Below, in pieces: positions 11,701 through 18,540 of a DNA stretch of 64,000 nt. The notes beneath the pieces are model-generated. The model did not search any database, was not told the origin of the DNA, and saw only the letters and a program-made list of their open reading frames with translations. The stretch's first letter is position 1. Each line of letters starts with the position of its first letter. The stretch spans positions 35,013,210-35,077,209 of the forward strand of contig JAJLRJ010000009.1 in the NCBI GenBank assembly GCA_024195265.1, in the 5' to 3' direction. This DNA is from Dendrophyllia cribrosa. Taxonomy: Eukaryota; Cnidaria; Anthozoa; Scleractinia; Dendrophylliidae. The position numbers and the translations under genes are program-made.

Positions 11701-14700
11701 AGCTGCCTTGTTTGTAGTTCTGTGTGATATCTCGCAGAGTGTTCAATACACATGATTAACAAATACGATGGCGTCAACTTGTACCCATCTGCTGACAAAT
11801 CTACAATGTCCATTATCATGTCCAGCAAATCATCTTCATCGTGAGGTAGATAAGACAACCTTAACTTGTTGTTGAATTCATCTTGAATGTCTACAAAATC
11901 GACAGCATTTGATTCAAGTCTGTGTGATTTGGACGCATTTGCAGACATTTGCAACTTGTGAAATTGCTTTAAATTATTAAACCATGTTAACTTCATTGAT
12001 GTGTCTGCTACTTGAGAGGGATCCTTAAACATGAACAAGTAATGCTTTCCAAATGAAACTAAGTCTCCAGGGTGAAGTTTAGAACTTGACGAAACAGTTA
12101 GACCATTAATGCAGACATCGGCACCCCTGTAGGGTTCCAGATAAATAGCAAAATTCACATTGTAGTCTTCTTGTTCAAAATTAGGAGCCGATGTTTCAAC
12201 TCTCTTGCTTAAAGTACAATGCTGCAGTAAGACATCTGGAGCAAAAAGAACAATGTCTGGGGATTGATCATCCAGATGATGAACAGGGCGACCAACCAGT
12301 GCTAACTGTTCATCTAGTCTGTGGAACAAAAAGTCATCATGGTTACTGGAGCCTTTAAGAAGGAGCAGATAAGGTGTGTCCATAGGTGCAATCAATGGTG
12401 ATTGAATCAAGGAAGCTCGTCCAGAACTTCCCCCTTCCTCTGCACTCATGCTTGGAAAATGTTCTCCAGTTGATGAAGGCTGAGAAGCATCACTTGCTCC
12501 TCTTTCTCGCCAATTTTCCTTGAAGGTTACTGGCACTTGAGCTCCACGCACTGATGCAGCTTTCATGACAGCAACACTCCCTCTTGGTTTAAAGAATGAA
12601 GAATCCTGAGTTTCCACTCGCCTTCGTAATTCAAATCTGCGAGAAAATCCTCCAATTGGTTTCCACAACTGTTGAAGCACCAGCGGCTTTTCTTTGTCAC
12701 TGATTACCCTGGCATACTCAGTTTCCCACTTATCGGCATCTTCCTCTGGATTTTTAACATTTACACCACCAGTTCTTTTTGCAAAGTAACCAATCACATC
12801 ACAAAGAACATAATCTGAAGCCTTTTCTGTGCTCAGTGAATATCTTTCCAGAGCCTGCTTGACAATTTCATCAGCAGATGTCAACTCAGTGGCTCTCACA
12901 CTCTTGTAGTTTGAACCTGGTGAAACATGATCTCCAAAAACCTTGAGAATGCCAGGTGCTAACTGCTCTGTTGACAGCTCAGTGTGAACGTTTTCAGCTT
13001 CTTTCTTTTTTATTTTCAGGCGGCCCAAAGATCCTTTTCTCTTATGCTTTGTACGGCCCATTTTGTGTGCAGCATGAGAGCTCTGATCTGCCTGACTTCC
13101 AACTCCATCGAAAAACATCCCGAAACCTTTCCGTGGTGAGCTTAAAAAGTTTCTCACATTTTGACCTCTTGATGATGAAGGCATTTTATCATTTATTATC
13201 TTGGTGTCTTGTGCTGGAGATTTTGACTTTGTAAATGGATTTCTGCCAGGGGTTGGACTATCATGTCTTGCATAAGCCTGCCCAGGAGAACTACCAGTAG
13301 AGCTGTTATTGCTACCCGTGCTCCATACACTGGCTTTTGATGGACTTGGACTTTGACTTGGAACTGGAGAGATGGGTTTTACAGTAGAATTACTTGAGGC
13401 TGTTCCGTTCAGCACTAATGCCTTGTCTGCGACTTCTTCACCATTTGGTGTTACAGCTGTCTGAGGTGGTTTCTTAAAATCCAGACGCAGGACAAATCTT
13501 GGGTGCTTTTTGGCATTCAATGCAATTTCAAGAGGGGCATCAGAAGGATCTAAACAAATTTCATCTGCAAGAGAATGGAATGAAAATCTGTTATCTGTGG
13601 ACTTGTTTTGCTAATAAATAGCACTGTGAACTTCATGACTGAATAAATATGAGGCCAAGAGTGCAGGGGAATGTCAAAACTCTTTCAATTATTTTGTGTA
13701 CAGGCGGTAATTAAGTGTTGAATCACTCATTGCTAACTTTTAACCAATCATATTAGCAGATTATTCCAGCATTTGATTGCAAACTCAAGACAATTAATTA
13801 TCATGAATTGGCATGCTTTATTTTTTGCTTGCCACCCATTGAGATATATGTTAGTATTGTGTCTGTTATTATTATCCAAAGGATTACTTTGGCTTATGTT
13901 TTACAACAGTTATTATTTTAACACCACTATTTAATAAGTAGGCTAGCAAACTTTTGCATTAGTAAACAATTTATTATAACCGATTTGTTTAAGTATTAAA
14001 TTAAATACACCATATTTCTCTTCATGTTAGATTTGAAAAAAAATTTCTTCACAAAGACAATATCCTCACACTTCTAATGCTGGCTTTAAGAATTCAATAA
14101 TACAACAAAACAATATTGTCTTAGCTTGAGGATTTTCTTTTGTGCTCATAATCTACCTGCTTGAAAAGGTATTGAAAATAGTTGTAAATCATGATCACTG
14201 CTCTTGTAAATACTTGTGGTATATTGGAATTTACTGATAAGAGGCATGCACATGAGCCAGTGTAGATGTGAGCTGCAATCTTGGACATTTCAAATGAAAA
14301 ATTAATACCACCCCTCCCCCCAATTCAGTGATGGGAAAAATGGCGCGTTTTGGTTTTCGCGCGAATCCATCACTGAATCGGGGGGAGGGGAGGTGTTATT
14401 TCTCTTTTTATTCCATCCGAGATTGCAATCTTGGACATTTCAAATGAAAAATTAATACCACCCCTCCCCCCAATTCAGTGATGGGAAAAATGGCGCGTTT
14501 TGGTTTTCGCGCGAATCCATCACTGAATCGGGGGGAGGGGAGGTGTTATTTCTCTTTTTATTCCGTCCGAGATTGTGGCATTGGTGTTTGTTTTGTCTAT
14601 CTAACATGTTATACAAACAACTGTTGCAAACATCAATAAGACACTATATAATGCTAAACGTTCTGTAGACACAACTGCCTGTGACATCATAAAGCAATTA

Positions 14701-16599
14701 TTTGTAATTTTTGAAACAGGAAATAAAAGAATTAAGGGAAATAATATCTGATTGTGGTCATTTGCTGTTTCTCCATATGTATTTTAAAATTTAAATTTTA
14801 TCAATTGTGGCATCTGGATCATGTCATTGCAGTAAATATGTGTAAAATCCTGATAATCTCATGCTTATCACAGGGTGAAAACTGTGAAATTATAAAAATT
14901 TGACCTTTTGTGTCACAGATTCTCTAGTTCTTTGTAACTCAACCTTAGGATCAGAGATTTTAAAGCAACATTTGTCTTAAATATGTATTCAAAAAGGTTT
15001 ACCAGAAAATCCTATTATATTTATAAGTCATAAGAATAAAATGTGATCTCATTTGGATCTCACGTTTTTTACTGAAGTTTACGAAGAGTAAAATGTTACT
15101 TTTTTTAAAAAAAAAGTTTAAATACTGTGACCAAGTCAAATTGTAGTATGATTAAGGGAATCCAATTAACTGCTCTTCAATTTGCTGTGTACGTGACAAC
15201 TGTAAACTATTAGTGAGCCCATCAAGTTTCAATTATATTCACACAATGAGATCATAACAAGGTTTATTCCTTTTCCGCCCGCGATCTTAGGTATGGATTG
15301 TATGTCAAGATTTTCATCGCCAAAATTTCAAACATTTTCCCTTCCGTGTACGAGTACAGAAGAAAAGTAAAGATTGTCAACCCTGCTATGTCAGGAATGG
15401 ACTTCAAAGTAAACATTGCCAAACTTCAAGCAAAACAATCTTTAGAGACTTCCAAAAAAAAAAAAAAAAAATTGATTTAATTCGATTGGGATAAATGCCA
15501 ATCAAAAACTAAAACGTTCAAGTTTATTTCTACATGTATACCGAGTAAAAAAAAATACGTTACCAAACTGACGATAAAATTTTCCCGATGGAACTTTTCA
15601 CTGTTTGTGCTGAAACAAAATCAAACTGTAACGTCCGTGGAAATGTAAATTTCAAACCGCAATTATTGAAAAAATACTTGAACGTGCACGATGGCTTTGC
15701 TATGTGATAGAGTGTTTGCTTGGATTCGTCATGTTTTTCTGTTTTGTACGTTACCTTCTTCATAGACTTCGTATAGTTTGGCTTTTTTCACGACCGTGGA
15801 ATTCACCAAATCGGGCTTAAACTTCTCGATCAGAGTCGGCAATAACTCGGAAACCAATGTTCTGTTCGTCAGGCGCAAGGCCTTTGTCAATTCCTCCTTG
15901 CCGTCTTCGAAGTAGAAACGTAACGCACCTTCGAAACCCAAATCCTGAAAGTGAAAGAAGATATAATCAGCGACGATCAAGTGTTCGAATATTCTACAGT
16001 GTACGTCACACGCGTAGTAATCGATTCCGAATGACTTTTTATATCCTGTCGGTCCTAATATGATTTAGCGAAATGCAATTTTACCTTTTCACGCTTGATG
16101 GGTCTAACGATGTTGTGACACTTCACTCCTGAATAGGCTTCTATGAGCCGTAAAATTGAACTGCTGAGCGACAAGGGCAACAAAATTATCCGATGATTGT
16201 TGTCTGTAATAACCCAATTTTCTACGGCGCGGATAAGAACTTTTTGGTGCCAATTTCGAAAGGCGGCACGAGCGACAGTGCACGCTGATGTTATGATTAA
16301 CATATCATAAATAAGCGCATTCCTTCGACAATATATTTCGTGATAAAACACTCACGTACCTCTTTCAATATCAGTCGGAAAGCCCCATGTTGGTTGCCTT
16401 TGTTGTACGCCGCGATCTTCAGCCCAAGCTCCCGTTTCGTGTTCCGCAATTCCGATTCTTCATCCTCTTTGTCTGAGCTCTGTGCTTCTTCGGCAACAAT
16501 TCGCAAGTGCGCTAGAATGCGTGGATCTGACAAAATGTTCGACGATGATCGCTTTGAGAACAAACCCTGCGGCTCCTGCCCTTGAATTATGTCATCCAT
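1..16599 (-). CDS. RADIL: RADIL-like Ras/Rap effector (RA-RA-FHA-DIL), 3' end outside the window
   Basis: Spliced gene read leftwards. Exons in transcript order: 16599-16360, 15944-15755, 13564-11661, 10793-10759, 10436-10190, 7334-6936, 5499-5349, 4885-4748, 3115-2940, 1073-786 and 100-1. All junctions are GT-AG. Phases agree everywhere except between 4748 and 3115. The product resembles vertebrate RADIL from the second RA domain through the DIL domain, for example ELST..APGILKVFGD, KPL-L-QLWKP and EEVVIYTFQQ-VYH. RADIL is a Rap1 effector acting at the plasma membrane in integrin-dependent adhesion and migration, a known family role. Approximate residues: RA1 80-175, RA2 345-458, FHA-like 563-658, DIL 718-1055. 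The N-terminus is afadin-like, which vertebrate RADIL lacks as far as I recall. No upstream in-frame ATG exists in the first exon, so an extra 5' exon is possible. A PDZ domain is expected beyond position 1. It could alternatively be called a RASIP1/RADIL-family ancestor. Confidence 0.88.
101..785 (-). other. RADIL-like intron, nothing recognised
   Basis: AT-rich intronic DNA between the two last visible exons. No repeat, RNA gene or further exon could be supported. Confidence 0.5.
786..1073 (-). CDS. RADIL: RADIL-like exon 10: Ser/Lys/Pro-rich tail
   Basis: Open from a weak acceptor (CCTCAAG|GG) to CCCAG|GTTGGT, phases 1 to 1, matching both neighbouring exons. The product is SSPVERRETPPKKHEVRPKM, followed by Ser/Pro/Gly-rich sequence. 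It is more GC-rich than its surroundings, as expected of coding DNA. It was assigned by phase and composition only. Confidence 0.55.
1458..1883 (+). repeat. Dispersed repeat, copy 1 (second copy at 56053)
   Basis: About 430 bp shared nearly colinearly with 56053-56505, from ATAAGAAC..CTTCATTGTTC to TTATGCGGATCATTACTTAA. The right-hand copy has an extra stretch of about 20 bp near its end. No coding capacity or terminal inverted repeat was seen. It lies in the intron between exons 10 and 9. Confidence 0.8.
2114..2864. mobile_element. MITE family with AAGGTGAAGTAATA ends, long member
   Basis: Ends are inverted (AAGGTGAAGTAATA against TATTACTTTACCTT). Subterminal arms containing GCAGGTTCCAGCCCTGATGT and TTCATGTTGCAGAAAGTAGA pair with CTGCAACATGAAAATATG and the ATCAGGACTGCAACCTG arm. 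The 245-bp member at 9428-9672 has the same arms but lacks the 500-bp centre. That centre starts with (AAT)n and contains the TTTGAC/GTCAAA cluster. Confidence 0.82.
2400..2750. repeat. Cluster of TTTGAC / GTCAAA half-sites
   Basis: Within about 350 bp the hexamers TTTGAC, TTTGAT and their complements GTCAAA, ATCAAA recur roughly every 10-25 bp in both orientations, often as close inverted pairs (TTTGACACCGTGTCAAA, TTTGACATGCGTCAAA). This is the core of the long MITE. Confidence 0.75.
2940..3115 (-). CDS. RADIL: RADIL-like exon 9: Ser/Pro-rich tail
   Basis: Open exon with VQQPEPEVRHSEMISTSS, then PDVVFSPASPKSTPPKEYV, ending AAAAG|GTATAA in phase 1, which fits the next exon. The natural acceptor (TATTTGCAG at 3116) gives a phase conflict with exon 8. 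An internal acceptor (CACTCAG|AAATG) would restore phase but lacks a pyrimidine tract. The segment is low-complexity linker, so homology does not settle the matter. Confidence 0.6.
3508..3651. mobile_element. MITE with AGGTGGTTT ends, copy 1
   Basis: 144 bp with ends AGGTGGTTTTCATGTTACG and TTGCAAACCACCTA. The internal hairpin arms are GCTGGTGGACATAAACAATAG and CTATTGTT / GTCCACCAGC. It is almost identical to 7497-7640, and a fragment of the family occurs at about 1293-1333. Short terminal inverted repeats and no coding capacity suggest a non-autonomous DNA transposon. Confidence 0.85.
3830..3941. repeat. Perfect-looking hairpin, 112 bp
   Basis: Arms TCAAAGCGAGGTTAGGTGC and GCACCTAGCCTCGCTTTGA enclose CTTTCATATGAAAATGAG and its inverse. 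The small loop is TTCACATG. It is probably a foldback element in the RADIL-like intron. Confidence 0.8.
4748..4885 (-). CDS. RADIL: RADIL-like exon 8
   Basis: Acceptor TTCCACAG|CG, donor CCAG|GTAATG. It encodes ADILLSFSEHPPLKLPTEGF, VLDMENG and YDYLEAV, matching the RADIL segment EDVLESYENPPPIVLPSDGF and its continuation. The end phase is 1. The next exon found appears to need phase 2, so a small exon may be missing in 3116-4747 or a different acceptor is used. Confidence 0.92.
5104..5238. mobile_element. Short MITE, ATAGAGTCCTAAAG ends
   Basis: Inverted ends ATAGAGTCCTAAAGCGATGA and GTGACGTCACCCTTTAGGAC, with a TGACGTCA core in both arms. 135 bp, non-coding, between exons 7 and 8 of the RADIL-like gene. 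Confidence 0.7.
5349..5499 (-). CDS. RADIL: RADIL-like exon 7: C-terminal end of DIL
   Basis: Acceptor TTTCTAG|GCT, donor ACAG|GTAATA, phases 0 to 1. It encodes ADWMTIRRDFPALNPAQVQQ and GEYQLGPG, matching RADIL SWTALRAAFPALSPAQLHRL and THYQLA. Confidence 0.93.
5570..5905. mobile_element. Foldback element carrying a tRNA-like sequence
   Basis: Left arm AAATGAAGAATGATCCTCGC and AGTTATGAAC are repeated inverted on the right (AACTGCGAGGATCATTCTTC). The outer ATAGATATAGCTTAT pairs only roughly with AGATATAGCTTATT. Between the arms lies the tRNA-like segment at 5662-5733. Confidence 0.72.
5662..5733 (-). tRNA. tRNA-like sequence (Thr-GGT-like), probably part of a repeat
   Basis: Folds as a cloverleaf. 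The acceptor stem is GGCTTCA/TGAAGTC with one G-T pair. The D arm is GCTC..GAGC and the T arm is CGGGTTCGAACCCCG, so A and B box motifs are present. The anticodon loop reads CCGGTAT, giving anticodon GGT, but position 33 is C instead of the nearly universal T and the stem has an A-C mismatch. Its place inside a foldback suggests a pseudo-tRNA or SINE head rather than a working gene. Confidence 0.5.
6936..7334 (-). CDS. RADIL: RADIL-like exon 6: DIL domain, second half
   Basis: 133 codons, phases 0 to 0. It starts VLYIALPAILD, contains HQLFAYLFFFTNASLFNTLM and ends LATPKVQLLQ. This matches RADIL LYICLPALLE, LAYLFFFSGTLLLNQLL and LATPRAQLIQ. Confidence 0.95.
7497..7640. mobile_element. MITE with AGGTGGTTT ends, copy 2
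   Basis: Nearly identical to the copy at 3508-3651 and in the same orientation. The right end is AAACCATCTA, one change from AAACCACCTA. Confidence 0.85.
7742..8666. repeat. 22-bp satellite array, about 42 copies
   Basis: Unit GTTCCCTRTGCACATATATCCC, mostly exact, in a RADIL-like intron. Two monomer types differ by A or G in CCCTRTGCAC. The first seven units and much of the right end are A type, while the middle is almost all G type. Two units lack one base (CCCTTGCAC at about 7944 and 8119), 175 bp apart, that is eight units minus one base. All six frames stay open because 22 is not a multiple of three. Confidence 0.97.
8735..8976. mobile_element. Foldback element, GTTTGATA family, copy 1
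   Basis: Arms CAAACAGCAGGAAGAGTGTT and AACACTCTTACTGCTGTTTG enclose a second inverted pair around CCCACTTCTCGGTGTTTGG. The family occurs in the opposite orientation at 30665-30912, including the adjoining GGTTTGGAAATSCGATCTTA segment. Confidence 0.78.
9195..9760. repeat. CAACTTGC-rich repeat interrupted by a MITE
   Basis: 9200-9415 and 9685-9757 are dense in TGCAAGTT and its complement (GCAAGTTAGT, AACTTGCAAG, CAACTTGCATTACCTTGCAT). They look like the two sides of one element split by the 245-bp MITE at 9428-9672. Confidence 0.55.
9428..9672. mobile_element. MITE family with AAGGTGAAGTAATA ends, short member
   Basis: Inverted ends AAGTGAAGTAATATGATATG and ATATTACTTCACCTT. Inner arms are GCAACAAAATTGCACAAC and GTTGTGCGATTTTGTTGC. 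It is the same family as 2114-2864 without the large core. Confidence 0.82.
9776..10184 (+). mobile_element. 88-bp-repeat transposon family, member A
   Basis: Starts AACCCCTTCACTCCCAGAGT and ends GGCACTCTTGGGAGTTAATA, an imperfect inverted pair. Between them are three tandem copies of an approximately 88-bp unit (GAGTCTGTTGATGAAATCCT to ATGGTACCATTTGTTCTAAC). Its right end lies within about 5 bp of a RADIL-like splice donor. Confidence 0.85.
10190..10436 (-). CDS. RADIL: RADIL-like exon 5: DIL domain core
   Basis: Encodes PEKALEELLPQLRPVVFWMA, then NCLEMLPYLQ and EEVVIYTFQQTVYHLTK. This is close to DLVPDLQPILFWMSNSIELL and EEVVLYAFQQCVYYVSK of RADIL. Donor AAG|GTAGTA, phase 0. A copy of a dispersed 88-bp repeat family ends only about 5 bp downstream of the exon. 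Confidence 0.94.
10501..10662. mobile_element. MITE with AAGGCCCAGACACAC ends
   Basis: Ends AAGGCCCAGACACACGGTGC and GCACTGTGTGTCTGGGCCTT are inverted repeats. The internal GCAATGTTGC motif recurs in both halves. 162 bp. Confidence 0.85.
10759..10793 (-). CDS. RADIL: RADIL-like exon 4: 35-nt microexon
   Basis: Acceptor TTTCAG|GAG, donor GAAAG|GTATGA. It encodes EKTAEMSKTIE plus two bases. It joins QTVAS upstream (phase 0) and the next exon (phase 2), and aligns with WEKTKELAEKQ of RADIL. It is too short for ordinary ORF searches. Confidence 0.85.
11038..11256 (-). mobile_element. 88-bp-repeat transposon family, member B
   Basis: Inverted relative to member A. It starts AACCCTTTAACTCCCAAGAG, has one copy of the central unit, and ends TTGACTCTGGGAGTGAAAGA. 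Confidence 0.82.
11661..13564 (-). CDS. RADIL: RADIL-like exon 3: end of RA1, Ser/Pro linker, RA2, FHA-like and start of DIL
   Basis: A single 1,904-nt exon of 634 codons (residues 144-778). After the RA1 tail comes a long Ser/Pro/Lys linker. A basic patch (KMGRTKHKRKGSLGRLKIKK) precedes RA2, which begins APGILKVFGDHV and ends LWKPIGGFSRRFELRRR. A PYLLLLKG strand leads into an FHA-like fold (PDIVLFAPDVLLQHC, then GADVCINGL and HPGDLVSFGKHYLFMF). The last 60 residues (LPHDEDDLLDMIMDIVD, YKLTPSYLLIMCIEHSA) open the DIL domain. Donor GCATCA|GTAAGT, phase 0. Confidence 0.95.
13565..14274 (-). other. RADIL-like intron, nothing recognised
   Basis: AT-rich intron sequence between exons 3 and 2. No exon with matching phase and no repeat could be supported. 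Confidence 0.5.
14275..14574. mobile_element. Tandem dimer of a 150-bp foldback element
   Basis: Two head-to-tail copies, 14275-14424 and 14425-14574, differ by very few bases (CCATCC against CCGTCC). Each copy has inverted arms (AATTAATACCACCCCTCCCC against GGGGAGGGGAGGTGTTATTT, and CAGTGATGG against CCATCACTG) around TGGCGCGTTTTGGTTTTCGC. Confidence 0.9.
14575..15754 (-). other. RADIL-like intron, nothing recognised
   Basis: AT-rich. One short open frame at 15298-15480 ends in a poly-A-encoded lysine run and has no family resemblance, so it is not called. Confidence 0.5.
15755..15944 (-). CDS. RADIL: RADIL-like exon 2: afadin-type first RA domain
   Basis: Acceptor TTTCAG|GAT, donor GAAG|GTAACG, phases 0 to 1. 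It encodes DLGFEGALRFYFEDG, then LIEKFKPDL and KLYEVYEE. This matches the afadin RA1 pattern (DLEFHGVMRFYF, AEKFRPD, SLYEVH). The domain ends in the next exon with a KHPRFVLRLDF strand, like afadin REGRFVLKNE. Confidence 0.82.
16360..16599 (-). CDS. RADIL: RADIL-like exon 1: N-terminal region
   Basis: 80 codons starting at the first in-frame ATG (MDDIIQGQEP) and ending at donor GAG|GTACGT in phase 0. The open frame continues upstream to about 16815 without another ATG, so the true start could lie in an unseen exon. It contains an acidic stretch (SSDKEDEESE), then a segment ending in YNKGN..AFRLILKE. That segment corresponds in position to the WNANRLDLFEI-type segment before RA1 of afadin. Confidence 0.65.
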
Positions 16600-17427
16600 G
16601 CGTGCGGAAAGCCATTCGAGAGCTTCACGTGGAAGGGAACTTGAAAGGGTCTTCGAGTCCAAGACAGTCACCGAATGTCTGAAGTGTTTCTCGCTATTCT
16701 CTCGGAAGTTGTGTGTGTACACATTGCATAGCAGCGAGAGTTGATTGACAAGCAAAAGACATTTTAGATTGCTGTTTGTAGAGTCACTTTTCTTATTGGT
16801 TGTGGAACAATGCAATATTTATGAAATTTCTACCCCATTGGTTGATTGTAAAGATCACTAACCAAAAAAACAAAAGAGACTTAAACTTGTCACAAATCCT
16901 TAGAGAACAAGCAAAATTAAAATCTAAACAGTGGTGGGAATTTTTTTTCATCGACTTCAGATCACATCATGTAATATATATATATTTTTTTATCAAATTT
17001 AATAAAAGAGACTGAAGTTGTATCTTTGATCTTGACCTCGTATATAAAATTTGATTTTACAGTTTTTCTCAAATTTCAACAAAATTGAAAAACAAACATC
17101 GACACAGGAGCAACAAAAGTATACTCAATATCTATCAATGGCCACACTTTCGGTTTTGTCCACAAATTCAAAAGTTAAAACCAAAGTTTAATAAATAAAT
17201 GCCTCGAGGCTTATTCCCTGACAATAGTTTTTAAATAATTTATTCAATTCTAATTGAATAAATTTAAAAAAAATCCTGAACGTCAAGAATATTGTTAAAG
17301 AAGATATTTGTAATCTAAATATTAACTTTTACACAAAAAACTATGCGAAAATTTTCTGTTTCTAAAAACTGCTAAAAAATATATACTTAAATTTTGCCGC
17401 CGAAATTTTTTTAGCGCGCCAAAAATT

Positions 17428-17434
17428 ATAAACA
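17428..17434 (+). promoter_or_regulatory. Forkhead-like site ATAAACA
   Basis: Matches the RYAAAYA forkhead consensus, 36 bp upstream of the X-box-like site. Its information content is low, so it is only suggestive. FOXJ1 and RFX factors co-regulate motile-cilium genes in animals. Confidence 0.3.
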
Positions 17435-17469
17435 ACAGCTACTGGTCAGCAGTAATCCCCATGACACTC

Positions 17470-17483
17470 GGCACCAAGGCAAC
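17470..17483 (+). promoter_or_regulatory. X-box-like RFX site
   Basis: GGCACC-AA-GGCAAC against the consensus GTNRCC-(0-3 nt)-RGYAAC: one mismatch in the left half and a perfect right half. It lies 87 bp upstream of the first ATG, the usual distance for ciliary genes. Confidence 0.5.
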
Positions 17484-17569
17484 GCAGTGTTCTGGAAGGT
17501 CACAAAATGGCGTTCGGGGTTGTTTAGGAATTCGAAAAACAAATTGTAGGGATTCAAATTTAACTTTGA

Positions 17570-18540
17570 ATGATGGAAAATGGGAAGAAACGTTTAAAGA
17601 AAACCTCGTCCATCTCTAAAAGCTCGTCAAGTTCGAGTTCTTCGGGTTCATCTTCGGGATCGGAGAGCGAAGAAAGACAAGATAATGAGCCCGCTACCGA
17701 GCCATTGTCCCGCCAGGAGAAAAAGGCGTAAGACTTTTCTTCTCTAAATTTAATCTTTTCCTTGAGTTGAGAGTTCTTTGCAATGTTATTGTGCTATGTG
17801 TTTTTTTACAGACCTTCTGAGAAACCGTGGAGCATTACACACTCCAACATTGAGGTCAAAACTCGACCTACAATTGACAGGTAAATGTATTAAAGCTATT
17901 CTAATTTGTTGTAATTTGCTACTTCTAAATACAGTGCATTCGCCATTCAAACTATTGTATTTTTTGAGCGGGTTTGGTCAGGGATTTCTTGATTTCTCGA
18001 GAAAAACCTGCAATAATCCTTTGTAGAATAATGGGCTTTTACTTTCTCATTTTAAAAGAGGTTCACTTTTGCATGAAAGACTTTAAAACGGTTAACCCAA
18101 TTCAAATTTGGCCATGACAGACTGGCAGCAGGCGTCACCATAAGCTCATTTTTCCTTTTCTTGTGAGATGACAAAAATACATAATTACATCAAATTAAAT
18201 ACTACCATTTTATTTACTGAATTATCTGCCTGATCAGTCCTCTCAATCCGCTACATGAAACTCATTGTCCAACTATATATACTACAACTGTTATATATAT
18301 TTTTCGATGTTGGTAAATTAAGGAATTCAATAAGCATTATTTTGTATGTATAGTTCAAGCAGAGTAAAGCCCCCGGTAGCAACAAGGAGAAAAAAGAATA
18401 AGAACTCTGATGGTACCAGTAGTTATGCTGAAGAGATAAGGACAGAAGTACGACCTCCTTGGCAAATGCTGAAGACAAATGATGCTCTTCCACCCAGAGC
18501 ACTGACTGTTACCAAAGTAACACAGTCACATGATCTTCAG
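17570..18540 (+). CDS. VWA3A: VWA3A-like exons 1-3: N-terminal disordered region
   Basis: Exons 17570-17727, 17812-17880 and 18354-18540 (residues 1-138). It starts [14 protein letters not shown], followed by a serine run, an acidic stretch and basic [10 protein letters not shown]. Then come [20 protein letters not shown] and [11 protein letters not shown]. It is likely unstructured and serves as a lead-in to the first module. Confidence 0.85.

Larger units (their letters stand above)
16600..17569. promoter_or_regulatory. Head-to-head intergenic region, putative divergent promoter
   Basis: About 970 bp separate the start codons of the RADIL-like gene (minus) and the VWA3A-like gene (plus). 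It is strongly AT-rich except for 17400-17530, just before the VWA3A start. There an X-box-like site, a forkhead-like site and CAAAATGGCG (YY1-like) occur. A promoter role is inferred from position. Confidence 0.6.
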
